Positions 45,356 through 54,511 are shown, counted from the first letter of the stretch. The stretch: 62,576 nt of DNA from Spirochaetaceae bacterium 4572_59 (GCA_002084805.1 NBMC01000017.1:1-62576), one strand, 5' to 3'. Program-made: numbers and translations. Notes: generated by a model from the letters alone, not told the origin.

Positions 45356-46882
45356 ATGACGATAACAGATTATATGAGGAATATCGCATTTATAAATCTG
45401 ACAGTTATTAATGAAACTTGTCAAAACCTGATATCACAGGACAAAACGGTTGCTGCAACAATAATCGATTACTGTAATGCACTTCCGGATATAGAATTAA
45501 TTATACCGATAGGCTTAACTCTTGACCAGATAAAAATATTTTACCCACAAAAAACTCCCGGGAATTATATCCTATTGGAAGAAAACAGTATTAAAAGACT
45601 GATCGAATCCATGGCTGAAAAAGCTGAGGGATATGACAACTGTATCTATGTATATGGGGATACTCCGCTTCTTGACAGAGTCCTGACTGAAAAAATGTTT
45701 CAGAATCATTACAAATATTATGCAGATTATTCCTTTGCGGATGGATACCCCTATGGATTATCACCTGAGATTCTGGGGAGTGGATGTCTGAAACAACTGA
45801 TTCCTCTTGCTCATGGGGAGAATGGAACAATCCAGCGGGATTCTCTCTTTAACTGTCTGCAGAAAGATATCAATGCTTTTGATATTGAAACGGAAATATC
45901 AGAGAGGGATATGCGGCTGAAAAGAATTTCTCTCAGCTGTGATACCAGGAGGAACTGGCTGCAGCTGCAAAGAATTCTGGCTGCCGGTGGACGTGACTGT
46001 GCCAGTATTATTGAAATGGATGATACCATTGAACAATACACTCGCACTCTTCCCGCTTATTTTCAGATACAGCTGTGTGAGCGTTGTATGCAGAGTTGCT
46101 CATACTGTCCGTATCCCGGGGTAAATCCGGATCATTTGAGGGCAGGGAGAGAGATCTCCCTGGATAATATCAGTGATCTGGCCTGTAGAATTGATGATTT
46201 TGCTCCAGATAGTACGCTCTCTCTCTCTCTCTGGGGTGATCCCTCTACCCATAGCTGTCTGGATCAGGTTTTAGATAGTATTATAAGTAGAACCGGCCTG
46301 AAAATTGTTATTGAGACATCGGGCCTGGGCTGGGAGGGGTTTTTACAGAAAAATCCGGAATGTTTAAAATCAGACAGAATTGAATGGATATTCTCTCTTG
46401 ATGCCATGGATGCTGCCCTGTATAAGAAGCTCCGTGGGGAAGGACAGGAAGAAGTTCTTCTTACTATTGAAAAATTCAGAAGTGTCAATCCTGATCATAC
46501 ATGGATTCAAGCCGTCAGGATGAAAGACAATGAAGATGATCTGGAACAATTCTACAGATTCTGGAAGGAAAAAACAGAAAATGTCATTATTCAGAAATAT
46601 GATTTTTTTAATGGTGCGCTGGAACAGCGGAAAGTGACGGATCTATCACCCCTCAATCGTTTTCCCTGCTGGCATCTAAAGAGGGAAATGACCATTCTGC
46701 TAGATGGAACAGTCGTCCTTTGCAGGGAAGACCTTAAGGGTAATTATAAACTGGGCAATGCCTTTAAGCAGTCATTGTCTGAACTATGGGAGGAAGCAGA
46801 TTCCGTGTTTCAATCCCACATAAAATCATGTTATACAGGGATATGTGAGAACTGTGATGAGTACTACACCTACAACTTCTGA
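45356..46882 (+). CDS. Spiro-SPASM-type radical SAM protein with an N-terminal nucleotidyltransferase-like domain
   Basis: A 508-residue radical SAM enzyme. The cluster motif CMQSCSYC (CX3CX2C) sits near residue 244, preceded by YFQIQLCERC. The C-terminal SPASM region (C-terminal about 110 residues: PCWHLKREMTILLDG, VVLCREDL, CYTGICENCDEY) would hold extra iron-sulfur clusters. Residues 1-200 look like a sugar-nucleotide transferase fold (DNCIYVYGDTPLLDRVL resembles the D-x-P segment of cytidylyltransferases). Spirochaetes have a family called spiro-SPASM, which this fits as I recall it; its substrate is unknown. No ribosome binding site is clear, and ATG 45374 is an alternative. It starts a coupled run of sugar-type genes that ends just before flaA. 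Confidence 0.8.
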   Translation: MTITDYMRNIAFINLTVINETCQNLISQDKTVAATIIDYCNALPDIELIIPIGLTLDQIKIFYPQKTPGNYILLEENSIKRLIESMAEKAEGYDNCIYVYGDTPLLDRVLTEKMFQNHYKYYADYSFADGYPYGLSPEILGSGCLKQLIPLAHGENGTIQRDSLFNCLQKDINAFDIETEISERDMRLKRISLSCDTRRNWLQLQRILAAGGRDCASIIEMDDTIEQYTRTLPAYFQIQLCERCMQSCSYCPYPGVNPDHLRAGREISLDNISDLACRIDDFAPDSTLSLSLWGDPSTHSCLDQVLDSIISRTGLKIVIETSGLGWEGFLQKNPECLKSDRIEWIFSLDAMDAALYKKLRGEGQEEVLLTIEKFRSVNPDHTWIQAVRMKDNEDDLEQFYRFWKEKTENVIIQKYDFFNGALEQRKVTDLSPLNRFPCWHLKREMTILLDGTVVLCREDLKGNYKLGNAFKQSLSELWEEADSVFQSHIKSCYTGICENCDEYYTYNF

Positions 46883-47816
46883 TACAAAAGAATATACGCA
46901 TTATACAATCGTTTCCGGAAGCAATAAGGGCAACTCTTCATTTGAAGGGGTCTCTCTTATTCTACTGAACAGGGGCGGAAAGCCCTTTAAATCCGAATTT
47001 TTAAGCAAATTGAGTGAATTGAATCTTCAGGAAATAATCTCGGTTGAAACTTCGGAACATATTTTCGAAATGGAAAACATGACAAAGAAACTTTCCCGGT
47101 TGAAATTCCTGCTGGTTTCAAAAGATATCTCTGTGGGGGAACGGATAAATATTGCCGTGAAAGAAGCCGCTGGTACACATGCCCTGGTCTTTTGGAATGA
47201 TATGAATCTGCAGATAAAAACCCAGGCAGAGCGTATTTTAAAACAGGCTGTCCAAGGGGACTTCCTATGCCGGGTACCTATTCTTATGAATGATAGAAAA
47301 GAAACCATACCGACCCGTTTCGCCCCCGGGTATTCCAGAAAGAAACTAGAAGTCTATTCCCTTGCTGCCGTCAAAAACAAAATACCTACTCTCTATCCTT
47401 ATGATTACTGCGCTATCTATCATCGCCAGAGCTTTATTTTGACCGGTGGATACGATCCTCTTATTATGAATCCTTACTGGCAGAAACTAGACTTCGGATT
47501 CCGTGCTTACCTCTGGGGGGAGAAGATTGAAACAAGTACGGCTCTCAGGATCAATTACATAGGGGATATCCCCCGGGAAGATACGACAAGAGACTACTAT
47601 TACAGGAGATTCTTTCTGAAGAACATGGCTCCCAAGTTCTCAGGGGACTGCAGTACACTTCCTTTCAGCCATTTTCTGAGTTTTGTACTTCAGTCAGGCA
47701 GCAGTATGTATCAGGCATTTAAAGAGTACAAACAAATTAAAAAATGGGTGGAGGAAAACAGTTTGCGTTTTAAAACTGATCCTTTTAATCTGACAGAATT
47801 ATGGAAAATGGAATGA
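46857..47816 (+). CDS. Glycosyltransferase-like protein
   Basis: A 319-residue cytoplasmic protein. It has GVSLILLNRGGKPFKSEFLS, a long helical strand region, RINIAVKEAAGTHALVFWND in place of the usual DxD of GT-A enzymes, and AIYHRQSFILTGGYDPLIMN, then DFGFRAYLWGEK, resembling family 2 glycosyltransferases. The donor-binding acidic motif is weak (WNDMN), so activity is not certain. The start is unsure: ATG 46857 has GAGA seven to eight bases upstream, and GTG 46845 is an alternative. It overlaps the end of the radical SAM gene by 26 bases and the next gene by four, so the group is translated together. Confidence 0.6.
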   Translation: MSTTPTTSDTKEYTHYTIVSGSNKGNSSFEGVSLILLNRGGKPFKSEFLSKLSELNLQEIISVETSEHIFEMENMTKKLSRLKFLLVSKDISVGERINIAVKEAAGTHALVFWNDMNLQIKTQAERILKQAVQGDFLCRVPILMNDRKETIPTRFAPGYSRKKLEVYSLAAVKNKIPTLYPYDYCAIYHRQSFILTGGYDPLIMNPYWQKLDFGFRAYLWGEKIETSTALRINYIGDIPREDTTRDYYYRRFFLKNMAPKFSGDCSTLPFSHFLSFVLQSGSSMYQAFKEYKQIKKWVEENSLRFKTDPFNLTELWKME

Positions 47817-48487
47817 ATCGTTCGCTTGTATTATTACAAGTGAGGATTGATTCCTCACGTCTCCCCGGGAAGGCGTTGAAAGAAATTTGCGGTTTGACCG
47901 TGATTGAACATGCCATGAGAGCTTTGAAAAAAATTCCAGCAGATCAGCATGTCCTTGTAACAGCCAGTGGTGATGAGGCCTATTTTTCTGATTTGGCCGA
48001 AAAGCAGGGCTTTGAGCTTTTTTGCGGATCCCGAAAGGACGTACTGGATCGTTTTATCCAGGCAGGGCGGTATTTCAAGGGGGATATTATCATCAGGGCT
48101 ACCGGTGATAATCCTTTAGTCGCGTTTGAACCGGCGGAATTCCTGTTGAAAAAGCTTAGTGAAAATCCTGAATGGGATTATACGGCCATGAGAGGGCTGC
48201 CTCTCGGCAGCGGTGTGGAGGTCTTTCGATTCAGTGCTTTGGAGAGGGCCGCCGGAAAAACAGATGCCCCCTATGATCATGAACATGTTACTCCTTATCT
48301 GTATAATCATCCGGAGCAGTTCAGAATCGAGTATTTCGATTCTCCTGATGAAATGGCATCAAATGCCAGGGTTACCATAGATACTTTGGATGATTATCGA
48401 TCAATTTCAGAAATCTTTGATAATCTTTATGCAAATAAGCCAGTGGCTGTCAAAGAACTGGTGCGGTATCTGAAATCACATGAATAA
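47813..48487 (+). CDS. SpsF-like sugar cytidylyltransferase
   Basis: A 224-residue nucleotidyltransferase. MNRSLVLLQVRIDSSRLPGK matches the CMP-sugar synthase start (QxRxxSxRLPGK). VLVTASGDEAYFS, FCGSRKDVLDRFIQA and RATGDNPLV also fit. The family activates acidic or amino sugars as CMP derivatives for envelope or flagellar glycans. I start at ATG 47813, which gives a four-base ATGA overlap with the previous stop; ATG 47801 would add four residues. The next gene overlaps by eight bases. The actual sugar is unknown. Confidence 0.85.
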   Translation: MNRSLVLLQVRIDSSRLPGKALKEICGLTVIEHAMRALKKIPADQHVLVTASGDEAYFSDLAEKQGFELFCGSRKDVLDRFIQAGRYFKGDIIIRATGDNPLVAFEPAEFLLKKLSENPEWDYTAMRGLPLGSGVEVFRFSALERAAGKTDAPYDHEHVTPYLYNHPEQFRIEYFDSPDEMASNARVTIDTLDDYRSISEIFDNLYANKPVAVKELVRYLKSHE

Positions 48488-50273
48488 TACAGACAAAATC
48501 CTTTTTATCCCCTCAGCCAGAAAAGGGAACGGTACGGGCCATCTGAAACGTTGTGCTTTCTGGAGTTCGGAATTGCCCGTTCAGAACTTTTATATTCCTG
48601 ACGGGGAAGATAGTTTCTCTCCTGAAGAACTGGAGCTAATCACATCTTGCTGTTCCCAAAAAAATATAATCCGGAAATATCCCGGCGAGCGCTGGGATCT
48701 GATTATTCTGGATAATCGCAGTACTACTGCTGATTATCTCCCCGCGGAACTGCATGATATACCCATAATTGCCATAGATGAAGCGGGGTACTGGCGCCGT
48801 CATGCTTCTTTCGTCATGGATATTCTGCCCGGAATCTATGGGGAAAAAAACTCTGCAAACAGAAGTGGACTCTCTTTCATGGATTTACCGCAGTCTCGGA
48901 GAGCGGCCGGTAGCAGGAGTTCGGAGGGGATCCGCAATGTCCTTATTTCTTTTGGCGGTGAGGATCCTGCAGGCCTGACACAAAAAATAATGGATTCTTT
49001 TTTTCTGCATCAGTCTGAGTGGAGCGGGACTTTTGTCCAGGGCCCTTCATTTCATCAGGATCTGAAGGAAAAAGAGAACTGCCCGAAGAGTATCATTCTA
49101 AAATCACCAGATAATCTGAAAAATATTCTGCATCACTATGATCTTGTTTTGACTAGTTTTGGTTTAACCGCATTTGAAGCTCTCTCTGCGGGGACAGAGG
49201 TTTTTCTGATTAATCCATCAGAATATCATGATCGATTATCTGTGAAGGTCGGATTCCCCCTGCTTAACAAGGGGTGGAAGAAAAAGGCCTCCCTTATGCT
49301 TCAGGAGCTTGATAAGGCCCTGCTGAAAGGTTCTTTTTTTGAACAAAATAAGAATCTACGGGACAGTTTGGACCTCTCTCATGAGAACTTTTCCGAGTGG
49401 CTTAGTAAATTGACAGCAGTTAGTTCCACCTGTCCTGTCTGCGGTGGCAGGAATAACCAATTATTGCGTCGTTATGAAAATAAAAGTTATTTCAGATGCC
49501 ACTCAAAGAAATGTGGTATGGTTTATATGCTGAATTTCAGAGAAAAACAGGATATCTACAGCACGGCCTATTTTTTTGAAGATTATAAAAAACAATATGG
49601 AAAGACATATCTTCAGGATTTTGAACATATCAAACAAAGCGGTTTTTCCAGATTGAAGAATATTGAAAAATTGCAGTTCCATCATAAATCACTGCTTGAT
49701 ATAGGATGTGCATTCGGTCCTTTTTTGAGTGCCGCTGCTGATAAGGGCCTTGAAAGTTATGGGCTTGATGTTTCAGAAGCCGCTGTTGATTACATCAATA
49801 AGAATCTGAAGGGTATAAGAGCAGTTTCAACACCCTTTGAGAGCTTCAATCCTGAAGAGGCATTTAACTGCAGTGGATTTGATATTATAAGCCTGTGGTA
49901 CGTTATTGAGCATTTTAGAGATCCGGCGTTTGTATTAAGACGGGTTTGTGCCTTATTGAATGCAGGAGGGATTCTGGCCCTATCGACTCCGAATGGCAGA
50001 GGGGTCTCGGGTACTCTGAACCGGAAACATTTTCTGGAGATCAGTCCGGACGACCACTATACTGTCTGGGATAGAAATTCTGCCCGGAAGATACTGACAA
50101 ATGCCGGATTCACCCGTATCCGCTTTGTAACGACCGGGTATCATCCCGAAAGAATCCCTGTTAAACTTCCCTTTAGAAAAATAATGAATAAGTCTATCCT
50201 GCTCTGGATCAGTAAATTGTTCCGGCTGGGTGACACATTTGAAATATATGCAGTCAAGAAAGGAAAATCATGA
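48480..50273 (+). CDS. SpsG-like protein fused to a zinc ribbon and a SAM methyltransferase
   Basis: A 597-residue fusion. Residues 1-310 are PseG/SpsG-like: GNGTGHLKRC (donor loop), ISFGGEDPAGLTQKI and LTSFGLTAFEALSAGTE. Residues about 315-360 hold a zinc ribbon with CPVCGG and CHSKKCGMVY. Residues about 395-560 are a class I methyltransferase: LLDIGCAFGPFLSAA, SYGLDVSEAAVDYI, GFDIISLWYVIEHFRDP and LSTPNGRGVSG. PseG hydrolyses UDP-sugars in pseudaminate biosynthesis, and SpsG occurs in sporulation polysaccharide operons. The methyltransferase would act on the same product. The start overlaps the SpsF-like gene by eight bases, and the next gene begins within the stop (ATGA). Confidence 0.8.
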   Translation: MNNTDKILFIPSARKGNGTGHLKRCAFWSSELPVQNFYIPDGEDSFSPEELELITSCCSQKNIIRKYPGERWDLIILDNRSTTADYLPAELHDIPIIAIDEAGYWRRHASFVMDILPGIYGEKNSANRSGLSFMDLPQSRRAAGSRSSEGIRNVLISFGGEDPAGLTQKIMDSFFLHQSEWSGTFVQGPSFHQDLKEKENCPKSIILKSPDNLKNILHHYDLVLTSFGLTAFEALSAGTEVFLINPSEYHDRLSVKVGFPLLNKGWKKKASLMLQELDKALLKGSFFEQNKNLRDSLDLSHENFSEWLSKLTAVSSTCPVCGGRNNQLLRRYENKSYFRCHSKKCGMVYMLNFREKQDIYSTAYFFEDYKKQYGKTYLQDFEHIKQSGFSRLKNIEKLQFHHKSLLDIGCAFGPFLSAAADKGLESYGLDVSEAAVDYINKNLKGIRAVSTPFESFNPEEAFNCSGFDIISLWYVIEHFRDPAFVLRRVCALLNAGGILALSTPNGRGVSGTLNRKHFLEISPDDHYTVWDRNSARKILTNAGFTRIRFVTTGYHPERIPVKLPFRKIMNKSILLWISKLFRLGDTFEIYAVKKGKS

Positions 50274-51832
50274 GACCTGTAATAATGATTCTTGGTGCCG
50301 GTGTAATGCAGCTACCGGCCTATAAAGCAGCAAAGAAAAATAACTGGATAAGCATAGGAGCGGATGGCAATCCCGATGCGTCCTGCAGACAACTGGCTGA
50401 CTATTTTATCCCGGTGGATCTGAAAGACCGCGTTCGGCTGACAGAAAAGGCCTCCGAGTTTAAAGAAAAGATAGGATTGGATGGAGTTTTTACCTGTGGA
50501 ACAGATTTCTCAACATCTGTTGCCTGGATAGCCGCTGAGCTGAATCTACCGGGAATCCCTTATAAAGCAGCCTTGAACTGTACGGATAAAATTCGCATGC
50601 GCTCCGTTTTTGCAGAAAACAGTGTACCCAGTCCTGCCTTTGTTGAAGTTTCGGAAGATATGGATATTAGTAGGGTTACAAAAAACCTGAATTATCCCCT
50701 TGTTGTAAAGCCTGTTGATAATATGGGTGGACGTGGTGTGATAAAAGTACTGTCTCCCGAATCCTTAGAAGAGGCTGTTAAAGAGGCCATCCGCTTCTCC
50801 AGAACAGACAGAGCCATTATGGAAGAGTTTATGGAAGGTCCCGAGTTCAGTCTGGATAGTCTAATCAAAGACGGGGAGCTTCATGTTACAGGTTTTGCCG
50901 ATCGGCATATCTTTTTCCCGCCATGTTTTATTGAGATGGGACATACCTTACCGACAAGTCTTTCCGAAAAGGACAAAAAGGAAATTATCAGGGTTTTCGG
51001 TCTTGCTGTAAAAGCTCTTGGAATCACAAATGGAGCGGCTAAAGGGGATATCAAATTATGCTCTGATGGCGTGATGATCGGCGAGATTGCGGCCAGGCTC
51101 TCAGGTGGTTATATGTCCGGTTGGACCTATCCCTATGCCTCAGGAGTCCCCCTCGTAGAAATGGGGATGAAAATTGCCATGGCTATGGATCCGGGAGATT
51201 TTAATGAACCCGAGAGTGATAGCTCATCGGAAAGAGCATTTATATCTATTCCTGGAACAGTCAAAGAAATAAAGTACTTGGATGAAGCCCATGATATTGA
51301 CGGAGTTATGGATCTTTTTCTGAGAGTGGAGGAAGGGGACCAGGTTATTTTTCCCGTAAATAATGTAACAAAATGTGGAAATGTTCTTGCTCTTGGAAAA
51401 ACAAGGGAAGAGGCCCTGGCATCCAGTGAAGCTGCTGTAAAAAGGATCCGAATTCTTCTGGAACCCGGTTCTCTGGAAACAGAAAACTATATGAAAATGC
51501 CCTTATCCCATGGTTTTCCTCCTTCTGCTTATGAATCTCAGGAAAACTCTTGGTGTAAAACAGAAGGATTCTTCGAATTTAACCCGGATTTTTCCATGAC
51601 CTACACTATTCATCCTCTTCCCGTTCCGGTTTCAGAAGATCCTCTTTATTCTATAAAAGACTGGCATGGAATATCTATTGGAGAAGCTCTTACTGAACTG
51701 AAGAACGAAAAGGATATAGTCGTAACAGAGGGGGGAGAGTGGACTCTTTTTTCAAGACATCTATGGTTCTCTCTTTTAAGAGGGGGCATTCAGGGAGCCC
51801 TGTGGTTCCTCGAAAGAAATGAAGAAATATAG
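50270..51832 (+). CDS. ATP-grasp ligase
   Basis: A 520-residue enzyme of the ATP-grasp superfamily, which joins a carboxylate to an amine or thiol with ATP. It begins MRPVIMILGAGVMQLPAYKA like the N-terminal domain of PurK-type ligases. It continues with PLVVKPVDNMGGRGV (ATP-binding loop), MEEFMEGPEFSLDSLIK, GDIKLCSDGVMIGEIAARLS (metal-binding region) and a C-terminal extension of about 150 residues without known motifs. It is linked to the previous gene by an ATGA overlap and has AGGAAA upstream. Its place in the cluster suggests it attaches an amino acid or similar group to the sugar product or peptide; inference. Confidence 0.8.
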   Translation: MRPVIMILGAGVMQLPAYKAAKKNNWISIGADGNPDASCRQLADYFIPVDLKDRVRLTEKASEFKEKIGLDGVFTCGTDFSTSVAWIAAELNLPGIPYKAALNCTDKIRMRSVFAENSVPSPAFVEVSEDMDISRVTKNLNYPLVVKPVDNMGGRGVIKVLSPESLEEAVKEAIRFSRTDRAIMEEFMEGPEFSLDSLIKDGELHVTGFADRHIFFPPCFIEMGHTLPTSLSEKDKKEIIRVFGLAVKALGITNGAAKGDIKLCSDGVMIGEIAARLSGGYMSGWTYPYASGVPLVEMGMKIAMAMDPGDFNEPESDSSSERAFISIPGTVKEIKYLDEAHDIDGVMDLFLRVEEGDQVIFPVNNVTKCGNVLALGKTREEALASSEAAVKRIRILLEPGSLETENYMKMPLSHGFPPSAYESQENSWCKTEGFFEFNPDFSMTYTIHPLPVPVSEDPLYSIKDWHGISIGEALTELKNEKDIVVTEGGEWTLFSRHLWFSLLRGGIQGALWFLERNEEI

Positions 51833-52829
51833 TGTTTTTTTTCTTCTTATTCTTGTATTTGCAGTCTCATCTCTTACTGCCGAATCTGTCAGTTTAGAGA
51901 AGCTCCTTGAGAAAACCGCTGCTGAATTCTTCTGGGAGCCTCTTCTGAAAAAGGGGATGATTCTCAGGGAGAAACGAAGTGTCTCATTCTCTACGGATTA
52001 TCCTGTTTTAATTCTGGATGATCAAACCATTATGCTCAGTAGTGCAGCTGTTTATTCCAATGACAGGATTACATTTTCAGAAGATGCTGCCGAATTAATC
52101 GGGAATTACCTTCTGAAGAAAGACTTAGTTCCGGAAAAGGGGCCGTTCAGAATTGCAGGTATTCTTATCGATCCCGGGCATGGTGGGCGAGATTCTGGGG
52201 CTGTCAGCCAGTTTCCAGTGGATGGTGTAAATATTTATCTGAAAGAAAAAAACCTCGTGCTGGATATCGCCATGAGACTGGAAGAGATGCTTCTTAATCG
52301 TTTTCCTCATAAGGAAATCCTTATGACCAGAACCCGTGATGTCTATCCGACTCTAGAGAGCCGCGTAAAACAGGCTAATGATTTTTCACTGAAACCGGGG
52401 GAGGGAATTATTTATATTTCTCTTCACGGCAATGCCAGCCTGAATACGAAAGCCCGGGGGTTTGAAGTCTGGTATCTGCCTGAAAATTTTCGAAGAACGG
52501 TTTTAGATAATCCTCTTGAGAATAAGGATCTTGACCCCATACTGAATACCTTAATGGAAGAGGAATTCACCATGGAAAGCAAACTCTTGGCAGAATCTAT
52601 TCTGAATGAGCTTCAGTCTTCCATCGGTGGAGAGACTGAAAACCGTGGAATTAAAGAGGAATCCTGGTTTGTTGTCAGAAATGCCATGATGGCATCAATT
52701 CTGGTCGAAACAGGATTTATTACAAATGAGAAAGAGACTTTAAAATTGAGAGATCCTCTATACTTGAAGAAAATAAGCGATGGAATCTATAATGGGATTA
52801 TTGATTTTGTTGATTTTTTTGAGAAATAA
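51819..52829 (+). CDS. N-acetylmuramoyl-L-alanine amidase (Amidase_3)
   Basis: A 336-residue exported hydrolase that cuts the amide bond between muramic acid and the stem peptide. A signal peptide (YSVFFLLILVFAVSSLTA) precedes an N-terminal domain of about 110 residues with no clear family. The catalytic domain has LIDPGHGGRDSGA (zinc histidine), LKEKNLVLDIA (glutamate), YISLHGNAS (zinc histidine) and ILVETGFITN (catalytic glutamate). Motifs are complete. It overlaps the ATP-grasp gene by 14 bases, so it is expressed with the sugar genes, and it may remodel the wall for flagellar assembly or cell division; not shown. Confidence 0.9.
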   Translation: MKKYSVFFLLILVFAVSSLTAESVSLEKLLEKTAAEFFWEPLLKKGMILREKRSVSFSTDYPVLILDDQTIMLSSAAVYSNDRITFSEDAAELIGNYLLKKDLVPEKGPFRIAGILIDPGHGGRDSGAVSQFPVDGVNIYLKEKNLVLDIAMRLEEMLLNRFPHKEILMTRTRDVYPTLESRVKQANDFSLKPGEGIIYISLHGNASLNTKARGFEVWYLPENFRRTVLDNPLENKDLDPILNTLMEEEFTMESKLLAESILNELQSSIGGETENRGIKEESWFVVRNAMMASILVETGFITNEKETLKLRDPLYLKKISDGIYNGIIDFVDFFEK

Positions 52830-52841
52830 AAGGTTTTATAC

Positions 52842-53336
52842 ATGATACAGAAAATAATAAAATGGCTTCCCTTCTCTTTAATTGTATTTTTTTTCATCCT
52901 GTCCCTGGTCTTGATAAATACAGGATACGGAAGCTTTGAACAGATACTGTTTTTCCCTCTTGATAATGGAACAGGTTTTAATGGAGAAAAGCGGCTTGTC
53001 AGTAGAACTAAGGATAGAGAAGATAGAATTCTTCAGACCGTCCGTGAGGTGATGCTTGGTCCATCAGAACTGGAATATAAGAGTATTGTTCCTGTGGAAA
53101 CGAAGGTTCAATCGATTATTTATCGGGAAAATGTTCTTTATCTCGATTTTTCAAAACACTTTTTTTATGAAATAAAAGGATTTTCCATTCCTTTTCAGGA
53201 ACGTATGGAATATATGGAAAAAAATCTATTATTCAATTATTCTTTTATACATAAGGTCATAATTACCATAAATGGTCAGTTGCCACTGAGCCCTTATTTC
53301 AGAATTGAACAAGATTTTAATAATGAGAATAAGTAA
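52842..53336 (+). CDS. GerMN domain membrane-anchored protein
   Basis: A 164-residue protein with one N-terminal helix (WLPFSLIVFFFILSLVLINT) and a GerMN domain after it. The family pattern is visible: ILFFPLDNG, RTKDREDRILQTVREVMLGP, PVETKVQSIIYRENVLYLDF. GerMN domains occur in sporulation proteins and in spirochaete and other envelope proteins. It follows the amidase within 13 bases and is probably co-transcribed. The role is unknown; a link with the amidase is plausible because GerM/amidase pairs occur elsewhere. Confidence 0.8.
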   Translation: MIQKIIKWLPFSLIVFFFILSLVLINTGYGSFEQILFFPLDNGTGFNGEKRLVSRTKDREDRILQTVREVMLGPSELEYKSIVPVETKVQSIIYRENVLYLDFSKHFFYEIKGFSIPFQERMEYMEKNLLFNYSFIHKVIITINGQLPLSPYFRIEQDFNNENK

Positions 53337-53352
53337 AAAAAATTTTAATTCG

Positions 53353-53380
53353 TTGACAAAGCTAGTGGCATCTGTATAAT
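53353..53380 (+). promoter_or_regulatory. Strong sigma-70 promoter of flaA
   Basis: TTGACA (53353-53358) and TATAAT (53375-53380), both perfect consensus, are separated by 16 bases, 46 bases before the flaA ATG. No sigma-28 element is needed to explain expression. Confidence 0.85.
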
Positions 53381-53426
53381 TTTGATTTATAAATAAATAC
53401 GAAATGTACCTTAAAAGGAGCTATGA

Positions 53427-54410
53427 ATGAAACGGTTCTTCACTCTCTTGTCATTGGCTTTGTTTGTTTTGACTGGTTCTATATTTGCAGAAGAAACAGT
53501 TTTGATAAACTTTTCAGATCTGGTAGACGATTACCAGGGTGAAAATAAAGCCACTCTTATGGATTTCAGTACAGTTGCCGGGACCCGGTATACCGAAGAA
53601 GAAAAAGCTGCTATGCAGACTTCTCTTTATGTTCCCAACTGGGAAGTAGAGTTGACTTCTTCTTCTCAGACTGTAGTGAATAACTCACTCTCTTATGTAC
53701 TTGCTGTTCCCGTAAATAATGATGTAAACAATTTTGCATCTGCCGGTGATCAGTTGATGGGTATCAGGGTTCATTTTCCTGAAGCCAGCTTTAATTCTTA
53801 TGCGACTGTACATCCCCCCTTTGCTATCCCTGCTTACGCAACTAGCTCAGTAGATGAAAATGCAGTTCGTGGTGACCAGTTTAGCGGTTACGGAGTTGTA
53901 AAGAACATTGGTGTTCTTAAATCGGTAAAAGTCCGTGTTTATGGAATGAACTTTCCCATGGGTCTTGGTCTGATCTTTCGTGATGAAAATGAAAATCGTC
54001 AGTCTATCTTCCTGAGCTATCTTGATTTTGATGGCTGGAGAGAACTTGAATGGACTAACCCCAACTATATCACTCAGGTAAGAAATAGAGAAATTACTAA
54101 TATTCCCCTGTATCCCAGAAGCGCACCTTCTCTGACTCTTGATGGAATCTTTGTTTATCGGGATGCCATGCAGGAAGGCGGTGATTTCATCTCTTATATC
54201 AAAGATATAACCATGGTATATGATCAGGCTGTTCTTGATGAGCTGAACTCTGATATTGATCATGAGTCTACATGGAACATCCTTTCTGATAGGGAAGAAT
54301 CCAGAAGAAATTCTGAGCTGAAGAGACTTGGTAATGTTCAGGTTCTTCGTTATCTGGAAACTCAGAAAATGCATCAGGAAGAAGAAGTTAGTCCAGCAAC
54401 CGCTGAATAA
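53427..54410 (+). CDS. flaA: Flagellar filament outer layer protein FlaA
   Basis: The 327-residue sheath protein that surrounds the FlaB core of the spirochaete periplasmic flagellum. Signal peptide: MKRFFTLLSLALFVLTGSIF, then AEE. The mature protein shows FSDLVDDYQGENKATLMDFS, GIRVHFPEASFNSYATVHPP, VKNIGVLKSVKVRVYGMNFP, MGLGLIFRDENENRQSIFLS, YLDFDGWRELEW and YIKDITMVYDQA, which are FlaA landmarks. GGAG lies before the ATG. A perfect promoter and a strong terminator frame it as its own unit. It stands between the sugar-type cluster and the chemotaxis operon. Confidence 0.95.
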   Translation: MKRFFTLLSLALFVLTGSIFAEETVLINFSDLVDDYQGENKATLMDFSTVAGTRYTEEEKAAMQTSLYVPNWEVELTSSSQTVVNNSLSYVLAVPVNNDVNNFASAGDQLMGIRVHFPEASFNSYATVHPPFAIPAYATSSVDENAVRGDQFSGYGVVKNIGVLKSVKVRVYGMNFPMGLGLIFRDENENRQSIFLSYLDFDGWRELEWTNPNYITQVRNREITNIPLYPRSAPSLTLDGIFVYRDAMQEGGDFISYIKDITMVYDQAVLDELNSDIDHESTWNILSDREESRRNSELKRLGNVQVLRYLETQKMHQEEEVSPATAE

Positions 54411-54454
54411 TTATCTTTTAACTGTAATTTGAGCCGTAATGCTCTTATATAATT

Positions 54455-54482
54455 GAGACCCCAATGTAAGGGGTCTCTTTTC
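54455..54482 (+). terminator. Rho-independent terminator of flaA
   Basis: GAGACCCC and GGGGTCTC form a perfect eight-pair stem with a seven-base loop, followed by a T-rich run. Confidence 0.9.
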
Positions 54483-54511
54483 TTTTTATAAGCTTTTTTT
54501 AAGCACTGAGA

